The position numbers and the translations under genes were made by a program. From Nostoc sp. FACHB-152 (lineage in GTDB: Bacteria > Cyanobacteriota > Cyanobacteriia > Cyanobacteriales > Nostocaceae): 64,000 nt of DNA. The notes beneath the pieces were generated by a model. That model made no database searches. It was not told the DNA's origin and saw only the letters and a list, made by a program, of their open reading frames with translations. The stretch lies in assembly GCF_014697475.1 (NCBI RefSeq), contig NZ_JACJRV010000016.1, forward strand, positions 53,686 through 117,685. Direction: 5' to 3'. Positions 52,614 to 62,919 of this stretch are shown piece by piece; positions within the stretch are counted from its first letter, which is position 1, and the number at the start of each line of letters is the position of its first letter.

Positions 52614-53372
52614 ATGGGGAGTGCAAATAATCAGGGAATTTGCTGGTGGTTTCTCGCAAAGTTTACCCGCTACAGTTTAACTTTATTGCTGAGTGCGGTA
52701 ATGTTTGCTGATGCTGTGGCGGCGACACCGAAAAACCAAGGCTTGCAGATAGCACAGCAAACCACTCAACAAGATACCACTCGCGCTGCTGCGAAACGCC
52801 TTTTTCAAGAGTGAATGCAGTTTTATCAACAAGGAACAGCAGAAGCACTGCGACAAGCAATTGGTAAATACCAAGCAGCTCTGAAGCTTTGGCAAAAACT
52901 TGATGAGCAAAGCCGGGAAGCCGAAACCCTCAATCAAATTGGCTTAGTCTACGACGATTTGGGAGAAACACAAGAAGTACTCAAATATTACAACCAAGCT
53001 CTACCAATACTCCTCGCAGTGGAGGATAGAACAGGGCAAGCCACCACCCTCAACAATATTGGCAAAGTCTACCTCTCATTAGGAGAAACAGAAGAAGCAC
53101 TCAAACACTTCAACCGAGCTTTATCTATACGCCGTGTAGTGGGGGACAGAAAAGGGGAAATCCTCACTCTCTCTAACATGGCTTCCCTAGAATACAGACG
53201 GGGTAATTTACAATCAGCCCAAACATATATTCAAGCAGCTATTGAAATAATTGAAGATTTACGCGCCAAAATCACTAATACAGAATTACGTGATGCTTAT
53301 TCTGCATCAGTGAGAGGCTATTACGAGTTCAACACCTATCTATTGATGGAATTGCAAAAAAAAGATTTATAA
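52614..53372 (+). pseudogene. Tetratricopeptide (CHAT-type) gene broken by an in-frame stop
   Basis: The first part (52614-52811) encodes a signal-like segment (YSLTLLLSAVMFADAVAA) and TTRAAAKRLFQE. TGA at 52812-52814 then interrupts the frame. The next codons continue it exactly (MQFYQQGTAEALRQAIGKYQ), where intact relatives have Gly, so a GGA to TGA change is likely. TPR units follow (AETLNQIGLVYDDLGETQEVLKYY; ATTLNNIGKVYLSLGETEEALKHF). The frame ends after YSASVRGYYEFNTYLLMELQKKDL, where CHAT proteins continue for several hundred residues. The gene is therefore broken twice. The downstream part could be translated from ATG 52815. Confidence 0.78.
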
Positions 53373-53456
53373 ATTGGCAGTGAAAGTTAGCGATCGCCAG
53401 GCTACCTTATCATTTAAACACCCTTGTTGAGAATAAACGTCAAACTAAGAGTTTCG

Positions 53457-53750
53457 GATTATTCTCTGCCTAGAGTGACAAAAGCGGTTGATGGACGATA
53501 TGTCCGCGATGGATGAAAGAAACGGAATAAAGAGTACCAAAGAATCTTATACTTGCATTGTGTCTTGACAGTTAAGACCGTTCCCTCAATGGTGCATTTT
53601 CGCCCGTACAAAAGCGTGGTTCTGGGTTGTGACGGCGATGGCATTGGTGAAGCGTTTACACGTTATCCCGTTTAGAAGACTGTATAATTCCGTCAACCTG
53701 GGTCAAGGCACACCTCAACTTTGATACTGCTTGAGACTAGGGGAACTAGA
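53457..53750 (+). ncRNA. Noncoding leader of the IS110-family element, candidate bridge RNA
   Basis: About 290 bases without a gene lie directly upstream of the transposase, with higher GC than the flanks and several self-complementary stretches. IS110-group elements carry a bridge RNA in the noncoding end upstream of the transposase gene, which pairs with donor and target DNA. I could not fold the sequence or fix the element end, so this is inference from position. Confidence 0.45.
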
Positions 53751-55145
53751 ATGAAGAAAAAACAGAAGTCTTCAGTTCCAAATCGCCAATCTGTAGCCAA
53801 GGCATCTAAACTTAATCCGATTCATCCAAATGCTGCTGGTATTGACATTGGTTCACAACATCATTGGGTATGCGTACCGTCAGGATCTGCTAACGAATGT
53901 GTTCGGCGTTTCGGTTGCTACACGGCTGACCTCTACGCTATTGCTGATTGGTTAGCTGAATGTAAAGTTGAAACAGTGGCAATGGAATCAACAGGTGTTT
54001 ATTGGATTCCATTGTTTCAAATTTTAGAGACTCGCGGTTTTGAAGTCAAACTTGTCAATGCTCACCATGTCAAAACTTTGCCTGGGCGCAAAACAGATGT
54101 TTTAGATTGTCAATGGCTGCAACAATTACACAGCTATGGGTTGTTGTCAGGTTCTTTTCGCCCAGAAGACGATATCTGTGTTCTACGTAGCTATATCCGT
54201 CAACGTGATAATCTCATCAGAACTGCCAGTGTTCATATCCAACGGATGCAGAAAGCTTTAACTCAAATGAACATACAACTGCATCAAGTAGTCAGTGATA
54301 TTACAGGTACTACAGGCATGGCAATCATACGAGCTATCGTCGCAGGCGAACATGACCCACAAGTACTTGCAGCTAAAAAACATCACCGTGCCAAACGTAG
54401 TGAAGCAGAAATAGCTGCTGCGCTTCATGGTGATTACCGAAAAGAACATTTGTTTGTCTTGCAACAAGAGTTACATCTCTATGATGTCTACCAATCCCAA
54501 ATCGCTGAATGTGACCGTCAGATTGAGGAGTGCTTAAGCCAATTTAACGACAAGATTGATATTGCTCAGTCCCCTCTTGCTCCACCCAAGAATCCTCACC
54601 ATAAGCCTCAAGGTAATGAACCTGCCTTTGATTTACGTACTCATCTTTACCGCATGAGTGGGGTAGATTTTACTCGCGTTGATGGTCTTGGTGTCCTGAC
54701 AGTACAAATCATCCTTTCTGAAGTTGGTTTAGATCCTCATCGATTCCCCACAGTGAAGCACTTTACCTCCTGGCTTGGCCTTTGCCCTGGCAGTCGCATT
54801 ACTGGTGGCAAAGTTAAAAGTTCTCAAACTCGTCCGGTAGTGAACCGCGCTGCAAATGCTTTCCGTATGGCAGCACAAACCGCCGGAAAAAGTAATTCTG
54901 CTTTGGGAGCGTTTTATCGTCGTTTACGTTCTCGCCTTGGCGCTCCTAAAGCTATTACCGCCACTGCTCATAAGATTGCGCGCATTTTTTACCAACTTTG
55001 GACAACTGGCGGAGATTATACCGATCCTGGTATTGATTATTATGAACAGCGTTACCGTGAGCGAATGGTCAATAATCTCCACAAAAAGGCTCAGGCTTTT
55101 GGTTTTGAGCTTATTCCTCAGCCATCAGAAAATGTGGTTTCTTAG
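53751..55145 (+). CDS. IS110-family transposase
   Basis: A 464-residue protein from ATG 53751 (preceded by AGGGGAA; a TTG at 53721 is less likely). The N-terminal DEDD RuvC-like domain shows AGIDIGSQHHWVCV (first Asp), VAMESTGVYWIPLFQILE (Glu) and KTLPGRKTDVLDCQWLQQLHSYGLL (two Asp). The C-terminal Tnp_2 domain shows VDGLGVLTVQIILSEVGLD, FTSWLGLCPGSRITGGK and the Ser-containing AAQTAGKSNSALGAFYRRLRSRLG. The frame is intact, so the copy may be active. IS110 enzymes lack terminal inverted repeats and use a bridge RNA. The copy lies 3' of a broken TPR gene. Confidence 0.93.
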   Translation: MKKKQKSSVPNRQSVAKASKLNPIHPNAAGIDIGSQHHWVCVPSGSANECVRRFGCYTADLYAIADWLAECKVETVAMESTGVYWIPLFQILETRGFEVKLVNAHHVKTLPGRKTDVLDCQWLQQLHSYGLLSGSFRPEDDICVLRSYIRQRDNLIRTASVHIQRMQKALTQMNIQLHQVVSDITGTTGMAIIRAIVAGEHDPQVLAAKKHHRAKRSEAEIAAALHGDYRKEHLFVLQQELHLYDVYQSQIAECDRQIEECLSQFNDKIDIAQSPLAPPKNPHHKPQGNEPAFDLRTHLYRMSGVDFTRVDGLGVLTVQIILSEVGLDPHRFPTVKHFTSWLGLCPGSRITGGKVKSSQTRPVVNRAANAFRMAAQTAGKSNSALGAFYRRLRSRLGAPKAITATAHKIARIFYQLWTTGGDYTDPGIDYYEQRYRERMVNNLHKKAQAFGFELIPQPSENVVS

Positions 55146-55203
55146 AAGCGGGATTAGAAGGAAAGCTGTCAATGTGAACGGGAGCGATAAGGCACTTACC
55201 AGG

Positions 55204-55305
55204 AATAAAATCGCCCGCCCTATCAAGGATATAGTCGTGCTTATGACTGGACTGCTGTGCTTTCGCCCTAAAGGGCGAAAGCGACGGCGGGCGATTTTAT
55301 TTTTT
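55204..55305. repeat. 98-base inverted-repeat element with an internal hairpin
   Basis: AATAAAATCGCCCGCC (55204-55219) pairs exactly with GGCGGGCGATTTTATT (55286-55301). Inside, CTTTCGCCC and GGGCGAAAG (55260-55281) form a second hairpin. A T-run follows the right arm, so it could end the transposase transcript; it also looks like a MITE or the element's right end. Confidence 0.7.
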
Positions 55306-55493
55306 GGATCTCCCTAATGCAGTGGGAATTGGCATTGAAAAACTGGTCTATTTTCAAAGCCCAATTTTTTGGCATAGTTTCTTTGGTGTGGGGAGTGCAG
55401 ATGATATTGAAGAAGGATACGCGCATTCAGAAGCAAATGACCAAGCCCTGCAAACTCAAAACTTATGTTAAAGGGTTGGAAAAGCCTTTGCTT

Positions 55494-58400
55494 CTAACTA
55501 TGAATCAACTGTAACAACGCCTCTGTTGATATCTTGCCACTCAGATCAGAACCCTCCAAAAGACTATCCGCTAAATCCCGCTTATGGTGATGCAGTTCCA
55601 CAATCTTGTCTTCAATAGTATCCTTAGCCACCAAGCGATAAATTGTGACTGGGCGTTGTTGCCCAATGCGGTGGGCGCGGTCGGAAGCTTGGTCTTCTAC
55701 TGCTGGATTCCACCAGGGGTCTGTATGAATAACATAATCAGCGGCAGTAAGATTGAGTCCAGTACCCCCAGCTTTGAGACTAATCAGAAACACATCACCA
55801 TCCCCAGCTTGAAAGGCATCTACGCTTCTTTTCCGTTCTGTCATTGGAGTACTACCATCTAAGTATTGATATTTAATACCCTGTTTCTCCAAAAAATCGC
55901 GGATGATGTGCAAATGATCAACAAACTGACTAAATACCAAAGCCTTATGGCGATTTTCGAGAAGTTCGTCCAGCACCTCACCAAAAAGTTGCAATTTGGA
56001 ACTAGATAATCCAGTATCAGGCATAACGAGGCTGGGATTACAGCAAGCGCGGCGCAGTTTCATAATTTCTGCTAAAACTTGCAAATGTTTCTGTCCTGCA
56101 TCTGCATTACTTTGGGTCAATTTAGATATAGCTTGACGACGCAAAGCTTCATAGAATGCCTTTTCTTCTGTACTCAACTCCACATGAAGCAAAATTTCAG
56201 TTCGAGAAGGCAATTCTTCTAATACCTGATTTTTGGTGCGCCTTAACAAGAATGGTTGAATCAGTTTTTTGAGTTTATTACGCGCAAGTTTATCTTGATA
56301 TTTTTCAATGGGGGTAGCAAAGCGTTGATTGAAACTTTCAAAAGAACCTAATAACCCAGGATTAATAAAACGGAACAAATTCCACAATTCACCCAGATGA
56401 TTTTCAATCGGAGTCCCAGTAGTCAGCAGTTTAAAACTTGCTTTCAGGTTCATGGCAGCTTGAGAACGTTTAGTGTTCATATTTTTGATCGCCTGGGCTT
56501 CATCCAGGACAATTGTTTGCCATTTTACTTGAGCAAGCATTTGAGCTACTTCTTCTTGCTGCAATAAACCATAGCTGCATATCAACATATCCAAAGGTTG
56601 TAACCCATCTAACAACTTTTGGCGGTTAGCACCAGAGAATTGAATGATATTCAGAGTTGGGGCAAACTTTTGCGCTTCACTCACCCAATTCATGCACACA
56701 GAAGTTGGGGCAATAATTAGGGTTGGCCCCTGATGGGCATTTCTGAGGATGACAGCCAATGCCTGCACGGTCTTGCCCAATCCCATTTGGTCTGCCAAGC
56801 AAGCTCCTACACCCCAATGTGCTAGACGCGCCAACCAACAAAAACCTTCCATTTGATAGTCACGCAGTTGGGCTTGAAAGGTAGATGGGAGTTCTGGTTG
56901 GAGGTTTTGTACTTCCTTAAGGCGTTTGATATGTTCTTTCCAATGTTTATCTGCCTTTACCTTACCGACTTCATCAACAAAATCTTCTAATCCTAATGTA
57001 GCCAAGGGATGAAAACGCATCCCAGTACCATGTTTTTCCGAAAACATCCGCAATTCGTCCAGGCGTTTGCGAAAAGCTTGAGTTAAAGCCAGAAATTGAC
57101 CATCTCCAAGCGGAATAAAACGGCTTGGGGTTTTCTCTAATAGTTCTAGTAGTTGCTGCATATCCAGCACTAGGTCATTATTCAATTTCAATTCCCCAGT
57201 GGCGGCAAACCAGTCCTGCTGACGTTGAATCGATAAATTAAAGTCTTTTAAGTCGGCATTGTGGCTAACACGCAGTTTTTCTCCTTGGGGCCATTCTATG
57301 ACGACATCACTTCCCAAAGCTTGCAGTTCTAGCAGCAATTCTAAACAGTCCTCTGGGTCTTCTATTGTCCATTCACCATCTTGTTCTTCATTTCGAGCTA
57401 AAGTGGCGCAGGCTGATACAGCGTTTGCGGCAAGTTGTTTCTCTTGTAACAGATTTCGTCTGGTTTGTAGACGTTTACCATCAATCTCGGCAATAACAGT
57501 TTCACCACCTGTACCAGGACGATAGTAGGGGCCACCTTGGGCAAATGGGCGCGACAACATGGTAACTTTTAAGCCGGCATTGGCAGGCAAAAGATGAATA
57601 TGAGGTAACGTCTGGGCGGGGACAACTTCTGCTCCTTCTGCGCCACCACCAATGTCCGAATGCACGGTGACAATGCCAGAGATAGCATTAATGGCAGCCA
57701 AAACTTGTTTTTCGGCATTTGCTGGTACATTTAATTTATTATCTTTACCAATAATTTCTGCAATACGTCTGTGTTGGGCAGTGATTTCAATAACTTTGAT
57801 GCGGGTTGGAGTTTCTTTAATATGCAGAATACTCTGTGATTCGATGATTTTAGGAGAAAATTCCAAGGTGAGACGACCAAGTTTCTCTTTTTTAACTAAA
57901 AGTTCTGGTTCTCCCTTGACAATTTCGACACGAACATTAGGACTATCTTCCCAAAAAACCAACGGGTGTCCAATTAACGCAGAGATGGCTTTTTCGCTGA
58001 AGTTATAATCAACTTTGCCGTAATAAGAGCCGTCATTATATGTTTCAATACAACTACATACCCGCATATCTTGAGGTGTGACGTAATCAAACTCACTCAA
58101 GTTATTACTCAGACGTTTGAGGGCGATGGGGCGACCTTTACTCCATTCTCCTTTAGCATTTACTTTCTGTTCTTTTGGTTGCAAGACACATCTACTGGGA
58201 TAGAAGGTAATGAACCATGCTAAACGTAATTCTGATTCTGGTTTTCCTGGTGTCTGTGGTTCTTTTTGAAGATTAGCTAAGGCATTGAGGCACATTTCCC
58301 AAGCTTCTTGGGGTCGAATTAAGTCGATAATAGTTTGAATACCGCTATCTTCTCGCAGTGCCTCTGCCTGTTTTTTATAGTTACTACTAGGTTTGAGCCG

Positions 58401-59714
58401 GGATAGGAGTTCTGCGGTTTCCATTGCCAACCAATGATGCCCTGAAGTAAGCGATCTCCGATATAATGGCTCTAATAAATTAGGTAAACGTTTTTTTGCA
58501 GCGTCGGCATCCATCCAGTAAAGGCATAGTGAGCAAAACAATGTTTGTAAGCTGTTTTCTTCTTCCACTGAAGAAATGTGAGAACTAAGGACTAATTGTT
58601 TTTGAGTAATATCACCTTGATGGACTTGCAGTACCATTTTCAGTCTGCCATAAATAAACCTCAGCCAATGATCTGATTGGCGGGACATCGCACTGGTGTA
58701 TTCTTCTGCTTGCTGGAGGCTCTGCACTGAACCATCTTTTAACAGTGCCAGGATAAAAAATAAGCCCCCCATCGTATTAAAATATATTTGGCGTTTGCCT
58801 GTCGCTTTTCTCAGTTTTTTCAGGGCATCTGTATAATATTTAATCGCTTGTTCGTTTTCCCCTCGGAGAAAACTTAACCATCCCCAAAAGACAGCAGCAT
58901 TATTTTGATATTCATCCGATACCCGCTCCAGACATTCTTGTGCTTCTTGAGTACAACCTCGGAGTAACATTTGTTCTGTCAAAATCAAATGCAAATAATC
59001 TGAGCAATATCTTCCAGATGTAGAACATTCTTCTTCCAGCAACGTAAACGCATCTTCGGAGACAGATAATTTTAAGGCTGAATTGAGTAAAATACTGGAT
59101 ATTCCATTTTCATATAATCCTTGTGGTAGAGTGTTAAACCAATCGGCATCAAATGGGTTATTGCATATTTGCTCGAAGATATTTTGGATGACTATTTTTT
59201 CTTCGCTATCAGCGTATTTATCGTAATCTTCAATTTGCTGATTAATAAAATTAGGGTCTTGGCGATAAAAACCTATACGGATTTCCCGAATACACTCGCG
59301 TAAGCTGCGGAATATCCGAGCATTTTTGTTCCAATGAGTCCGTATAGGTAACTTTTCTTCTACTGCTGTGACCAGAATTTCAAACTGTCCAGTTTTTACA
59401 GCATGACGAGTAGCAATTTCTGTAAGTAGCGGATGACATTCAGGGCTTTGCCTGCCTGACTGCACCAGCAAACCTACTTTTAACAATTTATCAATTTGGG
59501 GACTAATGGTTTTAGTACCCCAAGGTTTATTGTTTTCATCTAAAGCACCCGTTTTACTAATACAACTCACGAATGAATTTTTATCTATAGGTGCATAAAT
59601 TATCGAGAACAACTGAATAATCTTTTGTATGCAAGGGTGTAACTCGAAGTATTTCTCAGTGAGTTGTGCTTGTAGTTTTATGGATTTAGAAGCAATATTA
59701 GTCATTAAGGGCAA
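55494..59714 (-). CDS. Large SNF2-family helicase/ATPase
   Basis: A 1406-residue protein. The first 600 residues are unusual: helical, TPR-like (CTQEAQECLERVSDEYQNNAAVFWGW; GENEQAIKYYTDALKKL). Residues 600-930 are mixed. The SNF2 motor is C-terminal: motif I LADQMGLGKTVQALAVIL (about 975), motif II LDEAQAIKN, motif III TGTPIENHLGELWNLF, motif V ISLKAGGTGLNLTAADYVIHTDPWWNPA and motif VI DRAHRIGQQRPVTIYRL. No nuclease motif is obvious. Bacterial SNF2 proteins act in transcription recycling (RapA) or in defence systems; the role is open here. Its 3' end lies next to the IS110 region. Start ATG 59714. Confidence 0.9.
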   Translation of the reverse strand: MPLMTNIASKSIKLQAQLTEKYFELHPCIQKIIQLFSIIYAPIDKNSFVSCISKTGALDENNKPWGTKTISPQIDKLLKVGLLVQSGRQSPECHPLLTEIATRHAVKTGQFEILVTAVEEKLPIRTHWNKNARIFRSLRECIREIRIGFYRQDPNFINQQIEDYDKYADSEEKIVIQNIFEQICNNPFDADWFNTLPQGLYENGISSILLNSALKLSVSEDAFTLLEEECSTSGRYCSDYLHLILTEQMLLRGCTQEAQECLERVSDEYQNNAAVFWGWLSFLRGENEQAIKYYTDALKKLRKATGKRQIYFNTMGGLFFILALLKDGSVQSLQQAEEYTSAMSRQSDHWLRFIYGRLKMVLQVHQGDITQKQLVLSSHISSVEEENSLQTLFCSLCLYWMDADAAKKRLPNLLEPLYRRSLTSGHHWLAMETAELLSRLKPSSNYKKQAEALREDSGIQTIIDLIRPQEAWEMCLNALANLQKEPQTPGKPESELRLAWFITFYPSRCVLQPKEQKVNAKGEWSKGRPIALKRLSNNLSEFDYVTPQDMRVCSCIETYNDGSYYGKVDYNFSEKAISALIGHPLVFWEDSPNVRVEIVKGEPELLVKKEKLGRLTLEFSPKIIESQSILHIKETPTRIKVIEITAQHRRIAEIIGKDNKLNVPANAEKQVLAAINAISGIVTVHSDIGGGAEGAEVVPAQTLPHIHLLPANAGLKVTMLSRPFAQGGPYYRPGTGGETVIAEIDGKRLQTRRNLLQEKQLAANAVSACATLARNEEQDGEWTIEDPEDCLELLLELQALGSDVVIEWPQGEKLRVSHNADLKDFNLSIQRQQDWFAATGELKLNNDLVLDMQQLLELLEKTPSRFIPLGDGQFLALTQAFRKRLDELRMFSEKHGTGMRFHPLATLGLEDFVDEVGKVKADKHWKEHIKRLKEVQNLQPELPSTFQAQLRDYQMEGFCWLARLAHWGVGACLADQMGLGKTVQALAVILRNAHQGPTLIIAPTSVCMNWVSEAQKFAPTLNIIQFSGANRQKLLDGLQPLDMLICSYGLLQQEEVAQMLAQVKWQTIVLDEAQAIKNMNTKRSQAAMNLKASFKLLTTGTPIENHLGELWNLFRFINPGLLGSFESFNQRFATPIEKYQDKLARNKLKKLIQPFLLRRTKNQVLEELPSRTEILLHVELSTEEKAFYEALRRQAISKLTQSNADAGQKHLQVLAEIMKLRRACCNPSLVMPDTGLSSSKLQLFGEVLDELLENRHKALVFSQFVDHLHIIRDFLEKQGIKYQYLDGSTPMTERKRSVDAFQAGDGDVFLISLKAGGTGLNLTAADYVIHTDPWWNPAVEDQASDRAHRIGQQRPVTIYRLVAKDTIEDKIVELHHHKRDLADSLLEGSDLSGKISTEALLQLIHS

Positions 59715-60199
59715 AGGACACTTCTGATATATTAAAAATACTAATTAGATAATTTAACTGTAAGAATTCAGCACACAGAAGTCAGAATTCAGAATTTAAG
59801 AGTAATTTAGGATTATGAGGCTATTTTTAGCCTGAAGAATGTGATTAAATTTTCTACCATTCTGGCTCCTGGATTCTGACGGATGTATACTTACACTTAA
59901 CTTAAAACTATTTTGGATATAAATGTTTGCTTTTGGGCTAATGATTAATTGAACATCTTAAGCAGCTATTGAACCTATTTTAAAGGAACTTGTGACGTTA
60001 TGGTACGCTCAATCAAACTAAATTCCAGATGTTTTGAGCTAATGATGACAAAACAAATTCTCTAGATAAACTTGAGCAACACGGCATTGCCCGAAGCGGA
60101 AAAATCCAGCTAATAACAAGATTTACAAAAAGCGCAACTGCAAACCCGAATTTGAGAAAAAACAAAGCGACGGGTAAAAACCACATCGCTTTGCTCCCA
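59715..60199. other. Intergenic region between two helicase genes
   Basis: About 485 bases without a credible gene. AGAAGTCAGAATTCAGAATT near 59777-59796 is a short internal repeat of a kind common between genes here. A minus-strand frame at 60013-60216 starts at a TTG inside the strawberry-notch gene and resembles no family. Confidence 0.45.
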
Positions 60200-62455
60200 T
60201 TACACAAGAATCTCAATTACAGCACCCAAAACAGCCGCAGCTTTATCTCCAGTTGGCACAAACACCCGCTTACGCCAATTTATAATTTCGGTAAAACAAC
60301 CTACAGCCGCAAGTTGATCGGCTAAAGATAAAGCATCAACCAATTCAATTCGTAGTTCACTAGCAACGAAAGACCGCCGCAGCGTTATACCTCCAGGCAA
60401 CTGCTGTGAATACTTCTCGTCCAGCACCAGCTTCACAAGTTCTGCTGGAGAAAGCAGCTTATTCTTCAAGCCGAGTTGTTCGCGCACAGTTTGAATATCT
60501 TGAGCATTCACCACCCGACCAAGCACTTTCGCGCCATCGCTGGTTTGCAATCGGAAGACCCGGCTGCTGTGTTGTGGTAGGATTTTCCAAATTGGTAACA
60601 GAATGCCAGTGACTAGATGCAGATAGTCAGTGGTAAACTTGGGCAAATCCGAGGTTTCTTTTAACCAAGCAGTAGTAAACGCACTTGTTGAAACTTGCTT
60701 CCAGGTAGAAGATTCCAAATCCTTCACTGGTAAACGGGTTTCTTTTTGAGGTTTAATGAGCAACACTCTTGGAATAACGCCGCCGTCAGAATCAAACGCG
60801 CTATGAGTTGGGATGGTCACAGCAGCATTGCCTGACTTCTCATTTACCATCAGCCGTCCTTGGTAATTATCAGCAAACTCCAACATCTCTTCAGCCGATC
60901 TGATGTTGTTCCTTTGAGTGCGTTGAATTTTCAAGTAGTTGGTCACACTCCCAGTTTCAGAATGAGTGTACACAGCTTCTTGACTCTCAATAGTAAATTT
61001 CTCAGCCCGAAGTGTTTCCACACCGACTTCGTAGACACCAGCCGCGATCGCTGCTTCGATTTGCTGGCTCAAGAGTAGTTCAAACCTCTCGAAAATGATA
61101 TTCTGCATATCAATTCGTAAAGCCAGCAGCCGATTGAGGAATTGCCGCAGGGGTGGAAGGTCGATTTTCATTCCGCCTTCGTGGGAAGTGAGGCTAAGTC
61201 CGGTCATCTGCTCGAACTGCCCTAGTGAAACTTCATAAAATCGCCCCTGGTAAATCTGCCTGAATAGCTCGGACAAAGCACGTTCGGCATAGTTCGATTC
61301 AAGGTTATCCTTTTCTAGGAATATGCCATTACCGCCTGTCTGTCGTTGACCGCGAGTAAGTGCGCCCAAACTGTCCAACCGTCGAGCAATAGTCGAAATG
61401 AATCGGCGTTCACCGCGCACGTTTGTAGTAACAGGTCGGAAGATGGGTGCTGATGCTTGGTTGGTGCGGTGAGAGCGTCCAAGCCCTTGAATTGCGTTAT
61501 CTGCTCTCCACCCGGCCTCTAGAAGGTAATGCGATCGCCTACGACGATTAACCGCATTTAAGTCAGCATGGTAACTTCTGCCAGTACCGCCAGCGTCAGA
61601 GAAGATAAGGATTTGTTTGTCACCGTTCATAAACGCGGCAGTTTCAGCAATATTCGCCCCACAGCCTCTAGTATCCACAAACAATTGCCCGGAATCATCC
61701 TTCAAGACCCGCTTGCTACGACCAGTCACTTCAGCAACTTGTTTATGACCAAAGTGCCACAGCAGTTGTTCTAAAGCACCGGGAATTGGATCAAGACTTG
61801 CTAACCTATCGATCAGGGCATCACGTAAACCCACAGCTTCAAGTGAGATTACAGGAGAACCATCGGCATCAAAGACTGGTTCAGAACACTCCTCGCCGTC
61901 TTCGCAGGAGTGGATGGAATGCAGATGAATCGGAAACGCACTTAACAAATAATCCATGACATACTCACGGGGAGTTAGGTCAAGGTTCAAGTCCTTCCAT
62001 TCGTCAGCCGGAACCTCATCAAGTCGCCGTTTCAAAAGTTCTTCGTTAGTCGAAACAACCTGAACGACAACAGCATTGCCTTGGGCTAAATCTTGCTCAA
62101 TTGCGAGGATCAGCATCGGGCATTTCATCCCGGTGAGTAAATGGTTAAAGAACCTTTGCTTGTGGGATTCAAACTGAGACAATGCAGACATTTTAGCCAT
62201 GCGATTGTAAGTTTTCGCACCAGTGATATTACAAGCTTCTAATGCTTTCCCTAAGTTGCAATGAATAACTTGAAAAGCGTCGGAGTAACTGTTGTAAATG
62301 CGTTCTTGAGTTGGTGTTAACTCAATTTGAAGTGTGTCATATTCGACACCATCAAAAGAGAGCGATCGCGCCAAATACAAACCAAGTGCCTTGAGATCCC
62401 GTGCAACAACAGAAGTATGCCTGAAAACTTCGTTTCTATTTAGATAATGAGATTT
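60200..62455 (-). pseudogene. Strawberry-notch-type helicase, N-terminal half missing
   Basis: The frame encodes the C-terminal half of strawberry notch (SBNO) proteins: LPFDGVEY-like SLSFDGVEYDTLQIELTP, then ILIFSDAGGTGRSYHADLNAVNRRRRSHYL and the motif VI-like ADNAIQGLGRSHRTNQASAP, then GERRFISTIARRLDSLGALTRGQRQT. The ATPase half with Walker A and B is absent. The frame stays open upstream of the first plausible start (TTG 62380) to a TAA at 62456-62458, and those extra codons still look like family sequence (SVVARDLKALGLYL). The gene was therefore cut at its 5' end. Full-length relatives are about twice as long. Any product would lack ATPase activity. Confidence 0.8.
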
Positions 62456-62683
62456 TTATTCAAGCTGATCGGTTTGGCACTACTACTGGCTGGTATTTAC
62501 TTGCTCGGTCAGAATATTTATTTTACTACTAATATTTATCCGTACTGGTGGCGAGGTGTAGCTGCTGATGCTTCCATACTTTTTCTGACAAGTGGAATTC
62601 TGATGTTATTTGTCTTGTCTCGCCAGGATAAAGCTTTAGGTTGGGTGGCATTAGGGGTGGGTATACTGAAGAGTCTTTTTTAG
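62447..62683 (+). CDS. Small two-helix membrane protein
   Basis: A 78-residue protein with three hydrophobic stretches: FKLIGLALLLAGIYLLGQNIYF, ASILFLTSGILMLFVLS and GWVALGVGILKSLF. The loop FTTNIYPYWWRGVAAD is aromatic-rich. I do not recognise a named family, although similar small proteins occur in cyanobacteria. Its start lies at the point where the truncated strawberry-notch frame ends on the other strand, so the promoter may come from the rearranged DNA. Start ATG 62447. Confidence 0.7.
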   Translation: MRFLFKLIGLALLLAGIYLLGQNIYFTTNIYPYWWRGVAADASILFLTSGILMLFVLSRQDKALGWVALGVGILKSLF

Positions 62684-62919
62684 CAGTCGCGCTGTTCTCA
62701 ATCCTACAAGCCTTTGGCAGTTTTGCCTTTCAATGGCTTGTTTTGTTGGGGGATATCAATTGTTAACTACAGGTCGCCTCAATATTTAGGCTCTAATGCT
62801 GCTAAACTTTGGTTTGATACAGTGTTGGTAACAAAAATTTGTAATACTTGTCTAGATGCGAACTTTGCTTAATTGTCCAGTTAAGATAGTGGCTTGTACT
62901 TAAGTAGGAATGTATCTAA

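Noticed and set aside
53721..53750. Upstream TTG start for the IS110 transposase
   Set aside because: ATG 53751 has a better ribosome site, and the family sequence begins after it.
55317..55514. 65-codon plus-strand frame after the IS110 region
   Set aside because: Another frame of the same stretch (GVGSADDIEEGYAHSEAND) looks more protein-like but is broken by a stop. This is probably decayed DNA; no gene can be supported.
60013..60216. 67-codon hydrophobic frame on the minus strand
   Set aside because: It starts at TTG inside the strawberry-notch gene, lacks a ribosome site and resembles no family.
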